Positions 15,231 through 23,577 of a stretch of 64,000 bases of DNA are shown here, piece after piece. The notes beneath the pieces are model-generated. The model saw only the letters and a program-made list of their open reading frames with translations, had not been told where the DNA came from and ran no database searches. The position numbers and the translations under genes were made by a program. The stretch's first letter is position 1, and the number at the start of each line of letters is the position of its first letter. The DNA is from Nocardioides albertanoniae (lineage in GTDB: Bacteria > Actinomycetota > Actinomycetes > Propionibacteriales > Nocardioidaceae), in assembly GCF_006716315.1 (NCBI RefSeq), contig NZ_VFOV01000001.1:2062501-2126500 (forward strand). Direction: 5' to 3'.

Positions 15231-16013
15231 GTGAGTCTGGAGACGGTGCGGGTGACGAGGTATGTCACGCCGCTTCGGGAGGGCGGGAGCCTGCCCGGGA
15301 TCGTGGAGGCCGAGGATCTCGGCACGTACGTCTGCAAGTTCCGTGGCGCCGGGCAGGGGCTTCGGGTGCTGGTCGCCGAGGTGATCGTCACCGGGCTGTG
15401 CCGGGCGCTCGACATCACGACGCCCGACCAGGTCGTGCTCGACCTCGACCCCGAGATCGCCCGCTACGAGGCCGACGAGGAGGTGCAGGACCTCCTCACC
15501 GCGAGCCCCGGGCACAACCTCGGCATCGACTTCCTGGCTGGGGCGTTCGGCTACGACGCCGCCTACCAGCCCGATCCGTCGCTGGCCGGCCGGATCCTGT
15601 GGCTCGACGCTCTGATCGCCAACGTCGACCGCTCCTGGCGCAACCCCAACATGCTGCTGTGGAACGGTGCGCTCTACGTCATCGACCACGGAGCTTCGCT
15701 CTACTTCCACCACGTGTGGCCCGGCGGCGGGGGAGACCCGGCGCGTTATGCCGCGCAGCCCTACGACACCTCCGAGCACGTGCTGCGGGGCTTCGCCGCC
15801 GAGGCGCTCGCCCAGAGCGACGACCTCGCCGCGCGCCTGGACGACGCAGTGCTCGAGAAGGTGCTCGCCGACGTACCCGACGAGTGGCTCGAGCCCGTCC
15901 CCGGTTACGACACGCCGGAGTCGCTGCGCGAGCGCTACGTCGCGTTCCTGCGTGCCCGCCTCGACGGCGGCCGCCCGTGGCTGCCCGTGGCCGAGACCTC
16001 GAGCGAGGTGTGA
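15231..16013 (+). CDS. HipA-like kinase family protein
   Basis: A 260-residue protein of the HipA-like kinase family (the short form without the HipA N-terminal domain). The catalytic region is ANVDRSWRNPNMLLWNG (about residues 129-145) and the metal-binding strand YVIDHGASLYF (about 147-157); these correspond to the kinase catalytic Asp, the following Asn and the DFG-like Asp. The N-terminal lobe carries TYVCKFRGAGQGLRVLVAEV, where the Lys would contact ATP. GTG 15231 has GGAGG six to seven bases ahead. The next gene, DUF3037, overlaps its stop by one base; the pair is commonly linked. Whether it is a toxin-type protein kinase or has another substrate is unknown. Confidence 0.83.
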   Translation: MSLETVRVTRYVTPLREGGSLPGIVEAEDLGTYVCKFRGAGQGLRVLVAEVIVTGLCRALDITTPDQVVLDLDPEIARYEADEEVQDLLTASPGHNLGIDFLAGAFGYDAAYQPDPSLAGRILWLDALIANVDRSWRNPNMLLWNGALYVIDHGASLYFHHVWPGGGGDPARYAAQPYDTSEHVLRGFAAEALAQSDDLAARLDDAVLEKVLADVPDEWLEPVPGYDTPESLRERYVAFLRARLDGGRPWLPVAETSSEV

Positions 16014-16423
16014 TGGACGCCTACCAGTACGTCGTGCTCCGCTGCGTCCCTCGCCCCGAGCGCGAGGAGTTCCTCAACGTCGGCGTCGTGCTCTACTGCC
16101 CCGAGCAGAAGTTCCTGGCCGCCCGGTGGGCCCTGGAAGAGGCGCGCCTGAGCGCGTTCGCTCCCGACCTCGACCTGGCCCACGTGCGGGCCGGGCTGGA
16201 GTCGATCGACCTGATCTGCGCCGGCACCGCCCACGCGGGTTTCGGCGCCGGGGTGCGCGCTACGGCGTACGGCATCCGAGCCCTCGTCGACAACGAGTCG
16301 GCCCGCTTCGGTCTCCTCAAGGCCCCCAAGAGCACCGTGCTCCAGCCGGGCCCCGTCCACGGCGGCGTGACCGCCGATGCGGCGATCGAGCTCGACCGTG
16401 TCTTCACCCACCAGGTCGGCTGA
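16013..16423 (+). CDS. DUF3037 family protein
   Basis: A 136-residue protein of DUF3037: it opens MDAYQYVVLRCVPRPEREEF and continues LNVGVVLYCPEQKFLAAR, the family signature. No known active site. It overlaps the HipA-like gene by one base (TGATG), and these two families recur side by side in many bacteria, which suggests a functional partnership such as substrate, adaptor or antitoxin. It is followed by repeat copy 2. Confidence 0.87.
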   Translation: MDAYQYVVLRCVPRPEREEFLNVGVVLYCPEQKFLAARWALEEARLSAFAPDLDLAHVRAGLESIDLICAGTAHAGFGAGVRATAYGIRALVDNESARFGLLKAPKSTVLQPGPVHGGVTADAAIELDRVFTHQVG

Positions 16424-16426
16424 CCC

Positions 16427-16492
16427 GCCGAGTCGGCGCATCCTGACCGAAAAACAACGTCGAGTCGGCGCGTTAGAACGCGCCGACTCGGC
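16427..16492. repeat. GAGTCGGC-family intergenic repeat, copy 2
   Basis: A direct unit at 16427-16447, a second at 16459-16474 and an inverted unit at 16477-16492. The last two form a perfect 14-bp stem, CGAGTCGGCGCGTT with its complement. The left flank TGACCCGCCGAGTCGGC is the same as in copy 1. It lies between the convergent DUF3037 and chelatase genes and could terminate both. Confidence 0.82.
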
Positions 16493-16500
16493 GTGGGGGT

Positions 16501-17244
16501 CTAGACCGGGACGAGCTCGACGGCGCCGACGGCGTAGCGGGCCAGGATGGTGCGAGCGACCTCGGGGTGGGCGCCCATGGGGTCGGAGACGGAGACGGCG
16601 CCGGCCTCGAGGGCGAGCTCCTTGGCGCGGTCGGGCAGCTGCCCGGGAGCCAGGAAGAGCATGCCGACGGCGATGTGGCGGCGGCCCTCGGCACGGAAGG
16701 CACGGACGGCCTCGCCGGTGGCCGGCGGCGCGGCCGAGGCGTACGCAGCCACGACCGGGAGCTTGTGGTGGGCGCCCCAGATCCGGGCCAGACGGGCGAC
16801 CGACTGGTTGGCCAGCGGGTCCGAGGAGCCGGCGGCGGCCAGCACGAGGGCGTCGAGCTCACGAACGCGCGCGGCCTTCAGCGACGCCCGCAGGCGCTCG
16901 TCGAGCACCTGCAGGAAGACGCTCTCCAGGCCCAGGATCTCGCTGGTGTGGATACGCAGGCCGGAGTGGCGGGCGGTGGCCTCGGCGATGACCGAGGGCA
17001 CGTCGACACGGGCGTGGAACGCCTCGGTCAGCAGCAGCGGCACGACGACGATCTCGTCGTGGCCGGCCTTGACCAGCTTGTCGATGACGGCCTGGAAACG
17101 CGGCCGGGAGTGGTCGAGGAAGGCGGCTTCGATGCGGAGGTCGGGGCGCAGGGCGCGCACCTCGGCAACGAGGGCGTTGATGGTCGCGGCGGACTGCGGA
17201 TCGCGGCTGCCGTGAGCCAGGGCTACCAGAGCGGGAGCTGCCAT
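16501..17244 (-). CDS. Sirohydrochlorin chelatase (CbiX/SirB type)
   Basis: A 247-residue two-repeat chelatase that inserts iron into sirohydrochlorin (or cobalt in B12 synthesis). The first half has LVALAHGSRDP (about residues 6-16), whose His is the metal ligand, and VVVPLLLTEAFHARVDVP with the second His; the second half repeats the fold (VLAAAGSSDP, then AVGMLFLAPGQLPDRA) but with degenerate ligands. ATG 17244 is chosen because AAAGG is eight bases upstream; ATG 17250 and GTG 17253 are possible. It is the last gene of the sulfite-reduction operon, where siroheme for the reductase is needed, so the iron role is favoured. Confidence 0.88.
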   Translation of the reverse strand: MAAPALVALAHGSRDPQSAATINALVAEVRALRPDLRIEAAFLDHSRPRFQAVIDKLVKAGHDEIVVVPLLLTEAFHARVDVPSVIAEATARHSGLRIHTSEILGLESVFLQVLDERLRASLKAARVRELDALVLAAAGSSDPLANQSVARLARIWGAHHKLPVVAAYASAAPPATGEAVRAFRAEGRRHIAVGMLFLAPGQLPDRAKELALEAGAVSVSDPMGAHPEVARTILARYAVGAVELVPV

Positions 17245-17311
17245 TGTCATCACCTTTACGTGTTGCAGGAATTCTGAGAAGTCTGTGGTGGAGCGGGATC
17301 AGGCGCCGGAG

Positions 17312-18055
17312 TCAGGCGTGGATGCCGCACTCGGTCTTGTTCGTGCCGGCCCATCGCCCGCTGCGCGGGTCCTCGCCGGGGGCGACCCGGCGGGTGCACG
17401 GCGCGCAGCCGATCGAGGGATAGCCGTCATAGACGAGCGGGTTGACGAGCACTCCGTTGTCCTCGATGTATCGCTCGACCTCTTCGTCGGACCATCGCGC
17501 CATCGGCGAGACCTTGACCTTCTGGCGCTTGGCGTCCCAGCCGATCACCGGAGCGATGACCCGGTTCTTCGTCTCCGCACGACGCAGGCCGGTCGCCCAG
17601 GCGTCGTAGGAGGCCAGCGAGTCGGCCAGCGGCTTGACCTTGCGCAGCGCGCAGCAGAGGTCGGGGTCGGTGCGGTAGAGGTCCTTGCCGTACTCCGCGT
17701 CCTGCTCGGCGACGCTCTGCGCCGGCGTGATCGTGCGGAGGCTGACCGGCATGGTCGCCTCGACGGCGTCGCGCGTGCCGATGGTCTCGATGAAGTGGTA
17801 GCCGGTGTCGAGGAAGACCACGTCGATCCCGGGCACCACCTTGGAGGCGAGGTGCGCGAGCACGGCGTCGCCCATCGAGGAGGTGATGGCGAACCGCTCG
17901 CCGAAGGTGGCGGCCGCCCACTCGATGATCGTCTCGGCAGGCGCGAGCTCGAGCTCGGCTCCCCAGTGGGAGACGATCTCGCGCAGCTCCTCCGGCGTAC
18001 GCCCCTCGGCGTCAACCCCGCGGTTGGCGCGTGCGGCTGCTGTGCTGATGCTCAT
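17312..18055 (-). CDS. cysH: Adenylyl-sulfate (APS) reductase, assimilatory
   Basis: A 247-residue reductase that makes sulfite from activated sulfate. The ATP-pyrophosphatase-like loop is ITSSMGDAVLAHL (about 57-69), and it has the paired cysteines CC (in DLCCALRKVKPL, about 140) and CXXC (in IGCAPCTRRV, about 220), which hold a [4Fe-4S] cluster; this makes it an APS-type rather than PAPS-type enzyme. The catalytic Cys is in ECGIH near the C-terminus. Start ATG 18055 overlaps the sulfite reductase stop by four bases. It lies between sulfite reductase and the siroheme chelatase, forming a complete sulfate-to-sulfide segment. Confidence 0.95.
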   Translation of the reverse strand: MSISTAAARANRGVDAEGRTPEELREIVSHWGAELELAPAETIIEWAAATFGERFAITSSMGDAVLAHLASKVVPGIDVVFLDTGYHFIETIGTRDAVEATMPVSLRTITPAQSVAEQDAEYGKDLYRTDPDLCCALRKVKPLADSLASYDAWATGLRRAETKNRVIAPVIGWDAKRQKVKVSPMARWSDEEVERYIEDNGVLVNPLVYDGYPSIGCAPCTRRVAPGEDPRSGRWAGTNKTECGIHA

Positions 18056-19776
18056 GCGGACACCTCGCTCAGGGTCTTCTCGCCGCGGAGGAGCTCCTCA
18101 TCGGCCCGGTTGGCCCAGAGGGCGAACGACTCGCCCTCCTCACGGCCGTCCAGGTAGTTGCCGACGACCGCGGTGACGTAGTCGTCCAGGCCGGCGCTGG
18201 TCACCTTGTGGGCGCGCAGCTTGCGACCGAAGGAGGTCGTGAGCCCGATACCGCCACCGAGGTGCACCTGGAAGCCCTCGACCTGGTTGCCGTCGTCGTC
18301 GAGGACCAGCTGGCCCTTGAGACCGATGTCGGCGACCTGGATGCGGGCGCAGGAGTTGGGGCAGCCGTTGACGTTGATGCTGATCGGGGTGTCGATCTTG
18401 GGGAAGCGGCGCTCGAGCTCGTCGATCAGGTCGGCGGCACGCTGCTTGGTGTCGACGATCGCGAGCTTGCAGAACTCGATGCCGGTGCAGGCCATCGTGG
18501 ACCGGCGCCAGTGCGAGGGACGCCCGGAGAGACCGATCACCTCGAGGTCGTCGAGCAGGGCGTCGACCTTGTCGCCGTCGACGCCGATGACGACCAGCTT
18601 CTGGTAGGAGGTGAGGCGTACGCCCGCGGCGCCGTGCTTCTCGACGAGATCGCCGAGCGAGGTCAGGATGGCTCCGCTGATCCGGCCGACCGTCGGGGCG
18701 ACGCCGACGTAGTAGCGGCCGTCCTGCTGCTCGTGCACGCCGATGTGGTCGCCGTTGGCGGTCGCCCGCTCGGGAGAGGGGCCGTCGAGGAGCGGGCGCC
18801 CGAGGTACTCGTTCTCGAGCACCTCGCGGAACTTCTCCTTGCCCCAGTCGGTGACCAGGAACTTCAGTCGCGCCCGCGACCGCAGCCGCCGGTAGCCGTA
18901 GTCGCGGAAGACCGAGACCACGCCCTCCCAGACGTCGGCGACCTCGTCGAGCGGGATCCAGACGCCGAGGCGTACGGCCAGCTTGGGGTTGGTGGAGAGA
19001 CCGCCGCCGACCCACAGGTCGAAGCCGGGGCCGTGCTCGGGGTGGACGGTGCCGACGAAGGCGACATCGTTGATCTCAGGGGCGCCGTCGAGCGAGGGGT
19101 GCCCGGAGACGGAGGTCTTGAACTTGCGCGGGAGGTTGGAGTAGTCGGCGTTGCCGATGTAACGGCGCTTGATCTCCTCCAGCGCCGGCGTGCCATCGAT
19201 GATCTCGTCGGCCGCGACCCCGGCCACGGGCGAGCCGAGGAACCCGCGCGGGCAGTCGCCGCACGCCTCGAGCGTGTTGAGCCCGACCGCGTCCAGGCGC
19301 TCCCAGATCTCGGGCACGTCCACGATGTCGATCCAGTGGTACTGGATGTTCTGCCGGTCGGTGATGTCCGCGCTGCCGCGGGCGAAGTCGGTCGAGATCC
19401 CGCCGAGCGTACGCAGCCGCTCCGCGTTCAGCAGCGCCCCGTCCGAGCGCACCCGCATCATGAAGTAGCGGTCGTCGAGCTCCTCCTCCTCGAGCGCTCC
19501 GGTCTTGCCGCCGTCGATGCCGGGCTTGCGCTGGGTGTAGAGGCCCATCCAGCGGAAGCGGCCACGCAGGTCGGCGGGGTCGATCGAGTCGAAGCCGCGC
19601 TTGGAGTAGATGAACCGGATCCGGTTCTCCACGTTGAGCGGGTCGTCGTCCTTCTTGGACTGCTCGTTCTTGTTCAGGGGCTCGGCGAACCCGAGCGACC
19701 ACTGGCCCTCGCCTTTCTTCGGGCGGGGGATCTCGGTGTGGGCGGCGCGCTTGGACTGGAAACGGATGTCGCTCAT
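18052..19776 (-). CDS. Ferredoxin-dependent nitrite/sulfite reductase (sulfite reductase)
   Basis: A 574-residue siroheme/[4Fe-4S] enzyme reducing sulfite to sulfide with six electrons from ferredoxin. The cluster ligands are in CTGIEFCKLA and NGCPNSCARIQ (about residues 430-485), and two ferrite-like half domains precede them (DFARGSADITDRQNIQYHWI, about 110-129). This is the SirA/NirA type of actinobacteria; the adjacent cysH and the leader peptide favour sulfite over nitrite. AAAGG lies ten bases before ATG 19776. The 5' leader of at least 190 nt contains the leader peptide at 19906-19965. Confidence 0.94.
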   Translation of the reverse strand: MSDIRFQSKRAAHTEIPRPKKGEGQWSLGFAEPLNKNEQSKKDDDPLNVENRIRFIYSKRGFDSIDPADLRGRFRWMGLYTQRKPGIDGGKTGALEEEELDDRYFMMRVRSDGALLNAERLRTLGGISTDFARGSADITDRQNIQYHWIDIVDVPEIWERLDAVGLNTLEACGDCPRGFLGSPVAGVAADEIIDGTPALEEIKRRYIGNADYSNLPRKFKTSVSGHPSLDGAPEINDVAFVGTVHPEHGPGFDLWVGGGLSTNPKLAVRLGVWIPLDEVADVWEGVVSVFRDYGYRRLRSRARLKFLVTDWGKEKFREVLENEYLGRPLLDGPSPERATANGDHIGVHEQQDGRYYVGVAPTVGRISGAILTSLGDLVEKHGAAGVRLTSYQKLVVIGVDGDKVDALLDDLEVIGLSGRPSHWRRSTMACTGIEFCKLAIVDTKQRAADLIDELERRFPKIDTPISINVNGCPNSCARIQVADIGLKGQLVLDDDGNQVEGFQVHLGGGIGLTTSFGRKLRAHKVTSAGLDDYVTAVVGNYLDGREEGESFALWANRADEELLRGEKTLSEVSA

Positions 19777-19905
19777 GTCAGAGAAACCTTTGCGTCGGTC
19801 GTGGACGCACGGCGGAGCAGGGACGTGCTCGCGGCGAGCGCCCGGGATGGTCTGTCGGGCGGCGGGCCAGCGGCTCGGCGCAGGGAAATTGCGGAGCGCT
19901 GGGCG

Positions 19906-19965
19906 TCAGTGGCGCCAACAGATCGCGCTGCGGATGCGGCAATAGTCCACGTGGCGTCGAACCAC
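19906..19965 (-). CDS. Putative cysteine-responsive leader peptide upstream of sulfite reductase
   Basis: A 19-codon reading frame from GTG 19965 to the stop at 19906: MVRRHVDYCRIRSAICWRH. It keeps the pattern of actinobacterial leader peptides found before sulfur genes: Arg-rich start, H-V-D, R-x-x-S-A and a late Cys (here two Cys codons). Such peptides can make ribosomes stall when charged Cys-tRNA is scarce and so release downstream expression. It lies 129 bases before the sulfite reductase start on the same strand. A TTGACA (plus-strand 19994-19999) upstream is a possible -35. A 75-residue frame that overlaps it in another phase (19773-20000) lacks gene-like features. Confidence 0.7.
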   Translation of the reverse strand: MVRRHVDYCRIRSAICWRH

Positions 19966-20243
19966 GAGGTGCGCATGTGTTGCAGCAGTGACCATGTCAA
20001 GGAGTCTCAGGGTGCGGACGGCGTTCACGCAATCTGGAATCCTGAAATATGAGACGTAAGTCCGTACTGCGAGACGTTCACGCTTGGCCAGGCGGGCGAT
20101 GTGGCCGAGGTCACGATGTCGTCACGCCTGAACAACCTCGAGGAGCGCTCACGTGTTCCCGCGGCCGGTGGTAACGGACGTACGCAGCCCACGGGTCGAC
20201 CAGGATGCGGTGCTCGCGCGAGCGGCTGACTACGCTGTGCACC
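19966..20243. other. Divergent regulatory region between sulfite reductase operon and glyA
   Basis: A 278-base gap without a convincing gene. It must hold the promoter of the sulfur operon on the minus strand (TTGACA read leftward at 19994-19999 is the best -35) and the glyA promoter on the plus strand (TACGCT at 20231-20236, seven bases before ATG 20244). I saw no riboswitch core or clear operator. Confidence 0.45.
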
Positions 20244-21701
20244 ATGAGCGATCTGTCTGCCCCGGCAAATTCAGGCACTGTGAGTTCTGCCTACAACCAA
20301 GCCCTCGAGGTCATCGCCTCTGTGGAGCCGCGCATCGCGGAGGCGACCAAGCAGGAGCTGGCCGACCAGCGCGCGAGCCTCAAGCTGATCGCCTCGGAGA
20401 ACTACGCGAGCCCCGCCACGCTGATGACGATGGGCACCTGGTTCTCCGACAAGTACGCCGAGGGCACCGTCGGCCACCGCTTCTACGCCGGCTGCCAGAA
20501 CGTCGACACCGTCGAGCAGATCGCCGCCGAGCACGCCAAGGAGCTCTTCGGCGCCGAGTACGCCTACGTGCAGCCGCACTCGGGCATCGACGCCAACCTG
20601 ACGGCCTACTGGGCCATCCTCGCCCACCGGGTCGAGGGCCCGTGGCTGGAGAAGATGGCCGTCAAGAACATGAACGAGCTCTCCGAGGCCGACTGGGAGA
20701 AGCTGCGCAACGAGCTCGGCAACCAGCGCCTGCTCGGCATGTCGCTCGATGCCGGCGGCCACCTCACCCACGGCTTCCGCCCCAACATCTCGGGCAAGAT
20801 GTTCCACCAGAACCAGTACGGCACCGACCCCGAGACCGGGCTGCTCGACTACGACGCGGTGCGTGCCAAGGCCAAGGAGTTCAAGCCGCTGGTGATCGTG
20901 GCCGGCTACTCGGCCTACCCGCGCCGGGTGAACTTCGCCAAGATGCGCGAGATCGCCGACGAGGTCGGCGCCACCCTGATGGTCGACATGGCCCACTTCG
21001 CGGGCCTCGTAGCGGGCAAGGTCTTCCAGGGCGAGGAGAACCCGGTTCCCTACGCCCACGTCGTCACCTCCACCTCCCACAAGTCGCTCCGCGGCCCCCG
21101 CGGCGGCTTCATCCTGGCCACCGAGGAGTACGCCCCGAGCGTCGACCGCGGCTGCCCGATGGTGCTCGGCGGCCCGCTGAGCCACGTCATGGCCGCCAAG
21201 GCGGTCGCCTTCGCGGAGGCGAAGCAGGAGAGCTTCCAGACCTACGCCCAGAACGTGGCCGACAACGCCCAGAGCCTGGCCGACGGTTTCCTCAAGCGCG
21301 GCGCCAACCTCGTCACCGGCGGCACCGACAACCACATCGTGCTGCTCGACGTCTCCGGCTTCGGCATCACTGGCCGCCAGGCCGAGTCGGCGCTGCTCGA
21401 CTCAGGCGTGGTCACCAACCGCAACTCGATCCCGGCCGACCCCAACGGTGCCTGGTACACCTCCGGCATCCGCCTCGGCACCCCCGCGTTGACCACCCGC
21501 GGCTTCGGCGCCGACGAGTTCGACCGGGTCGCCGAGCTCATCGTCGACGTGCTCTCCCAGACCACCCCGGGCACCACGAAGGCCGGTGGCCCGTCGAAGG
21601 CGTCCTACATCATCGCCGACGGCGTCGCCGACAACACCAAGGCCGCCGCGGCCGAGCTGGTCGCGAAGTTCCCGCTCTACCCCGGTCTCGACCTGGCATG
21701 A
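20244..21701 (+). CDS. glyA: Serine hydroxymethyltransferase, long form
   Basis: PLP enzyme converting serine and tetrahydrofolate to glycine and methylene-THF. At 485 residues it is about 60 longer than the usual 420; the extra part is an internal insertion near residues 130-190 ([20 protein letters not shown], then [16 protein letters not shown]). The PLP lysine sits in [16 protein letters not shown] (about residue 287), and EAKQ and [13 protein letters not shown] are at the N-terminus. ATG 20244 follows a TACGCT -10 box by seven bases, so it is probably leaderless. The long form is known in part of the actinobacteria and is not a fusion. Confidence 0.95.
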   Translation: MSDLSAPANSGTVSSAYNQALEVIASVEPRIAEATKQELADQRASLKLIASENYASPATLMTMGTWFSDKYAEGTVGHRFYAGCQNVDTVEQIAAEHAKELFGAEYAYVQPHSGIDANLTAYWAILAHRVEGPWLEKMAVKNMNELSEADWEKLRNELGNQRLLGMSLDAGGHLTHGFRPNISGKMFHQNQYGTDPETGLLDYDAVRAKAKEFKPLVIVAGYSAYPRRVNFAKMREIADEVGATLMVDMAHFAGLVAGKVFQGEENPVPYAHVVTSTSHKSLRGPRGGFILATEEYAPSVDRGCPMVLGGPLSHVMAAKAVAFAEAKQESFQTYAQNVADNAQSLADGFLKRGANLVTGGTDNHIVLLDVSGFGITGRQAESALLDSGVVTNRNSIPADPNGAWYTSGIRLGTPALTTRGFGADEFDRVAELIVDVLSQTTPGTTKAGGPSKASYIIADGVADNTKAAAAELVAKFPLYPGLDLA

Positions 21702-21726
21702 GTGTGCGCCGGCGGAAGGTGGCGGC

Positions 21727-22215
21727 ATGACCGAGCGCGAGACGGCTGCGGTCCGGAAGGTCACAGAGGACGAGTGGGAGTCGCTGCGTCAGGTGCGGCT
21801 CGCTGCCCTGAAAGACACCCCCGAGGCCTACTGGTCCTCCTACGAGGAGGTCGCCACCTGGCCCGAGGAGCGGTGGCGCCTGTGGGCGAAGTCGGGCGCT
21901 GCGTTCATCGCCTGGGTCGGCGAGAGGCCGTCCGGCCTCGCCGCCGGGATCATCCACGAGGACGAGCACCACATGATCTCGATGTGGCTCGCCCCCGAGG
22001 CGCGCGGCCACGGCCTCGCCGAGGCACTGGTCCACAGCGTCTCCGACTGGGCCCGCCGCGACGGCGCGACCATCCTGACCCTGTGGGTGGTCGACGGCAA
22101 CAGCGCCGGCCGCCGCCTCTACGAACGCCTCGGCTTCGAGCTCACCGGCGACGTCCAGCCCTTCCCCGAGGGCGACCCGCGCACCGAGTCGAAGATGGCG
22201 CTGCGCCTCACCTGA
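21727..22215 (+). CDS. GNAT family N-acetyltransferase
   Basis: A 162-residue single-domain GNAT protein. It starts RKVTEDEWESLRQVRLAAL, typical of the fold, and carries the acetyl-CoA loop WLAPEARGHGLAEALVHSV (about 86-104) and the C-terminal NSAGRRLYERLGFELTGD (about 125-142). GGAAGG precedes ATG 21727. Substrate unknown. It lies 25 bases after glyA and may share its transcript. Confidence 0.88.
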   Translation: MTERETAAVRKVTEDEWESLRQVRLAALKDTPEAYWSSYEEVATWPEERWRLWAKSGAAFIAWVGERPSGLAAGIIHEDEHHMISMWLAPEARGHGLAEALVHSVSDWARRDGATILTLWVVDGNSAGRRLYERLGFELTGDVQPFPEGDPRTESKMALRLT

Positions 22216-22219
22216 CGCC

Positions 22220-22990
22220 ATGCCCGACCCGCGCGAGGGCGTGACACCCGACGGCCTGATCGTCACGGGAGCCCGCCGCGACCGAGTGCCGTCCGCGTAC
22301 GAGCCGGTCCTGGCGTACGTCCTCGGGCGGGTCCCGCCCGAGGTGTCGGTCCACGTCTACGGCTCGGTGGCGAACGGAACGGCGACGGTGCCCGGCTCCG
22401 ACGTCGACCTGCTGACGATCGGGCTCCCGGCGGCGGACGCTGCCGCGCTCGGTGCCGACGCATCGGCGGCCTTCGCCGAGGTCTGCCGCGGCGTCGAGAT
22501 CGCCGCGGTCACCGCCGACGACTACGGCGGCGAGGGCGACGAGGCGTACGGCAACCGAGTCTTCCTCCGCCACTACTGCGTCCGTCTCGCCGGTCCCGAC
22601 GTCGGCGCCGACCTGCCGGGCTTCCCGGCGGATGCCCGTGCCGCCCGCGGTTTCAACGGCGACATCGCACGCGCCGTGGACAGGTGGCGCGCGGCGCTCG
22701 GTCGTGACCCGGCGAGCGATCTCTCCCGGCGTATCGCCCGCAAGCCGCTCCTGGCCGTGGCCGGCCTGGTCAGCGTCCACGACGGCACCTGGACGACCGA
22801 CCGCTCGGCGGCCGCCAGCCGTTGGGGCGAGATCGAGCCGACGCTCGCCGACGACCTGGCGCGGCTCGAGACGCTGCGCGAGCACGGCGGGACCACCGCG
22901 GAGGAGACCGCGGCCCTGCTTGGCGAGGGTGGCGTGATCGAGCAGATCAGCGCCCGTTTCGCCGCCGACATCGGGCTCTGGGGCTCCTAG
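22220..22990 (+). CDS. Nucleotidyltransferase domain protein
   Basis: A 256-residue protein with a minimal nucleotidyltransferase site: HVYGSVANGTATVPGSDVDLL (read as YGSVANG at about 46-52 and GSDVDLL at about 59-65), which supplies the GS loop and the two catalytic Asp. A third acidic residue may be in VEIAAVTADDY. The rest is helical, like the antibiotic or MNT-type transferases. It follows the acetyltransferase by four bases. The acceptor is unknown; an aminoglycoside-type or protein AMPylation role is possible but unsupported. Confidence 0.8.
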   Translation: MPDPREGVTPDGLIVTGARRDRVPSAYEPVLAYVLGRVPPEVSVHVYGSVANGTATVPGSDVDLLTIGLPAADAAALGADASAAFAEVCRGVEIAAVTADDYGGEGDEAYGNRVFLRHYCVRLAGPDVGADLPGFPADARAARGFNGDIARAVDRWRAALGRDPASDLSRRIARKPLLAVAGLVSVHDGTWTTDRSAAASRWGEIEPTLADDLARLETLREHGGTTAEETAALLGEGGVIEQISARFAADIGLWGS

Positions 22991-23000
22991 ACTCCCTCTT

Positions 23001-23297
23001 GTGACGGACGAGGTCGAGGTCAGTGCCCTGGCGATCAACGTGGCCATCCCGGACGAGCTGCAGTGGACCGACAATCGACGGGAGGTGACCTTCCGGCTCA
23101 CCACCCTGAATGTGCGCCTGCTGCCCGACGGCCGGCTCGCGGCCAAGGCGTACGGGCGGCCGGTCGACGGCGGCCGCGGTGCCTACACCTCCTTCGCGGT
23201 GCCCGAACGGCCCGAGCTCACCGGACTGATCGGCGAGGCGGCGAAGGTCGCCGCGGAGCGCTGGCGGGCGGCGTACGATCCAGAGAATGACGCCTGA
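23001..23297 (+). CDS. Hypothetical protein
   Basis: A 98-residue protein I do not recognise, with a beta-rich middle (REVTFRLTTLNVRLLPDGRL) and a helical end (LIGEAAKVAAERWRAAYD). No membrane segment. TAGACT at 22988-22993 lies seven bases before GTG 23001, a leaderless promoter inside the end of the preceding gene. It overlaps the next gene by eleven bases. Confidence 0.72.
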   Translation: MTDEVEVSALAINVAIPDELQWTDNRREVTFRLTTLNVRLLPDGRLAAKAYGRPVDGGRGAYTSFAVPERPELTGLIGEAAKVAAERWRAAYDPENDA

Positions 23298-23577
23298 GGA
23301 GGTCGATGCCTACGTGGCGACCCTGGAGGGCTGCAGTCGCAAGCCGCGAGGCTGGTATGTGCATCACACCAGCCTCGTCGCCCGGCTGACCGACCCAACC
23401 ACACTGTTGGTCCGCGTTCCGAGCGAGCAGCGTGACGCGCTGATCGACCGCTGGCCGGACGCCTTCGGCATCCCGCCGAGGCTGGAGGCGCACCACAAGA
23501 TCGAGGCCTACCTGGACCGCGCCGCCCCCGAGGCGGTTCGCGAGGCGATCCGGCTCGCCTGGGAGTTCCAGCGCTAG
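23287..23577 (+). CDS. YjbR/MmcQ-like or DUF1801-like small protein
   Basis: A 96-residue protein. The segment TTLLVRVPSEQRDALIDRWP followed by FGIPPRLEAHHKIEAYLD (about residues 42-80) recalls the MmcQ/YjbR DNA-binding-fold family, though it is shorter and lacks the usual Trp. It overlaps the previous gene by eleven bases and the convergent methyltransferase by four. Function unknown; the family link is by eye. Confidence 0.65.
   Translation: MTPEEVDAYVATLEGCSRKPRGWYVHHTSLVARLTDPTTLLVRVPSEQRDALIDRWPDAFGIPPRLEAHHKIEAYLDRAAPEAVREAIRLAWEFQR

Noticed and set aside
19773..20000. A 75-residue minus-strand frame upstream of sulfite reductase
   Set aside because: No family features and it overlaps the leader-peptide frame and ribosome site; the 19-codon leader peptide is a better fit.
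20244..21701. glyA insertion taken as a fusion or frameshift
   Set aside because: The extra residues near 130-190 are in frame, gene-like and known in the long SHMT form of actinobacteria.
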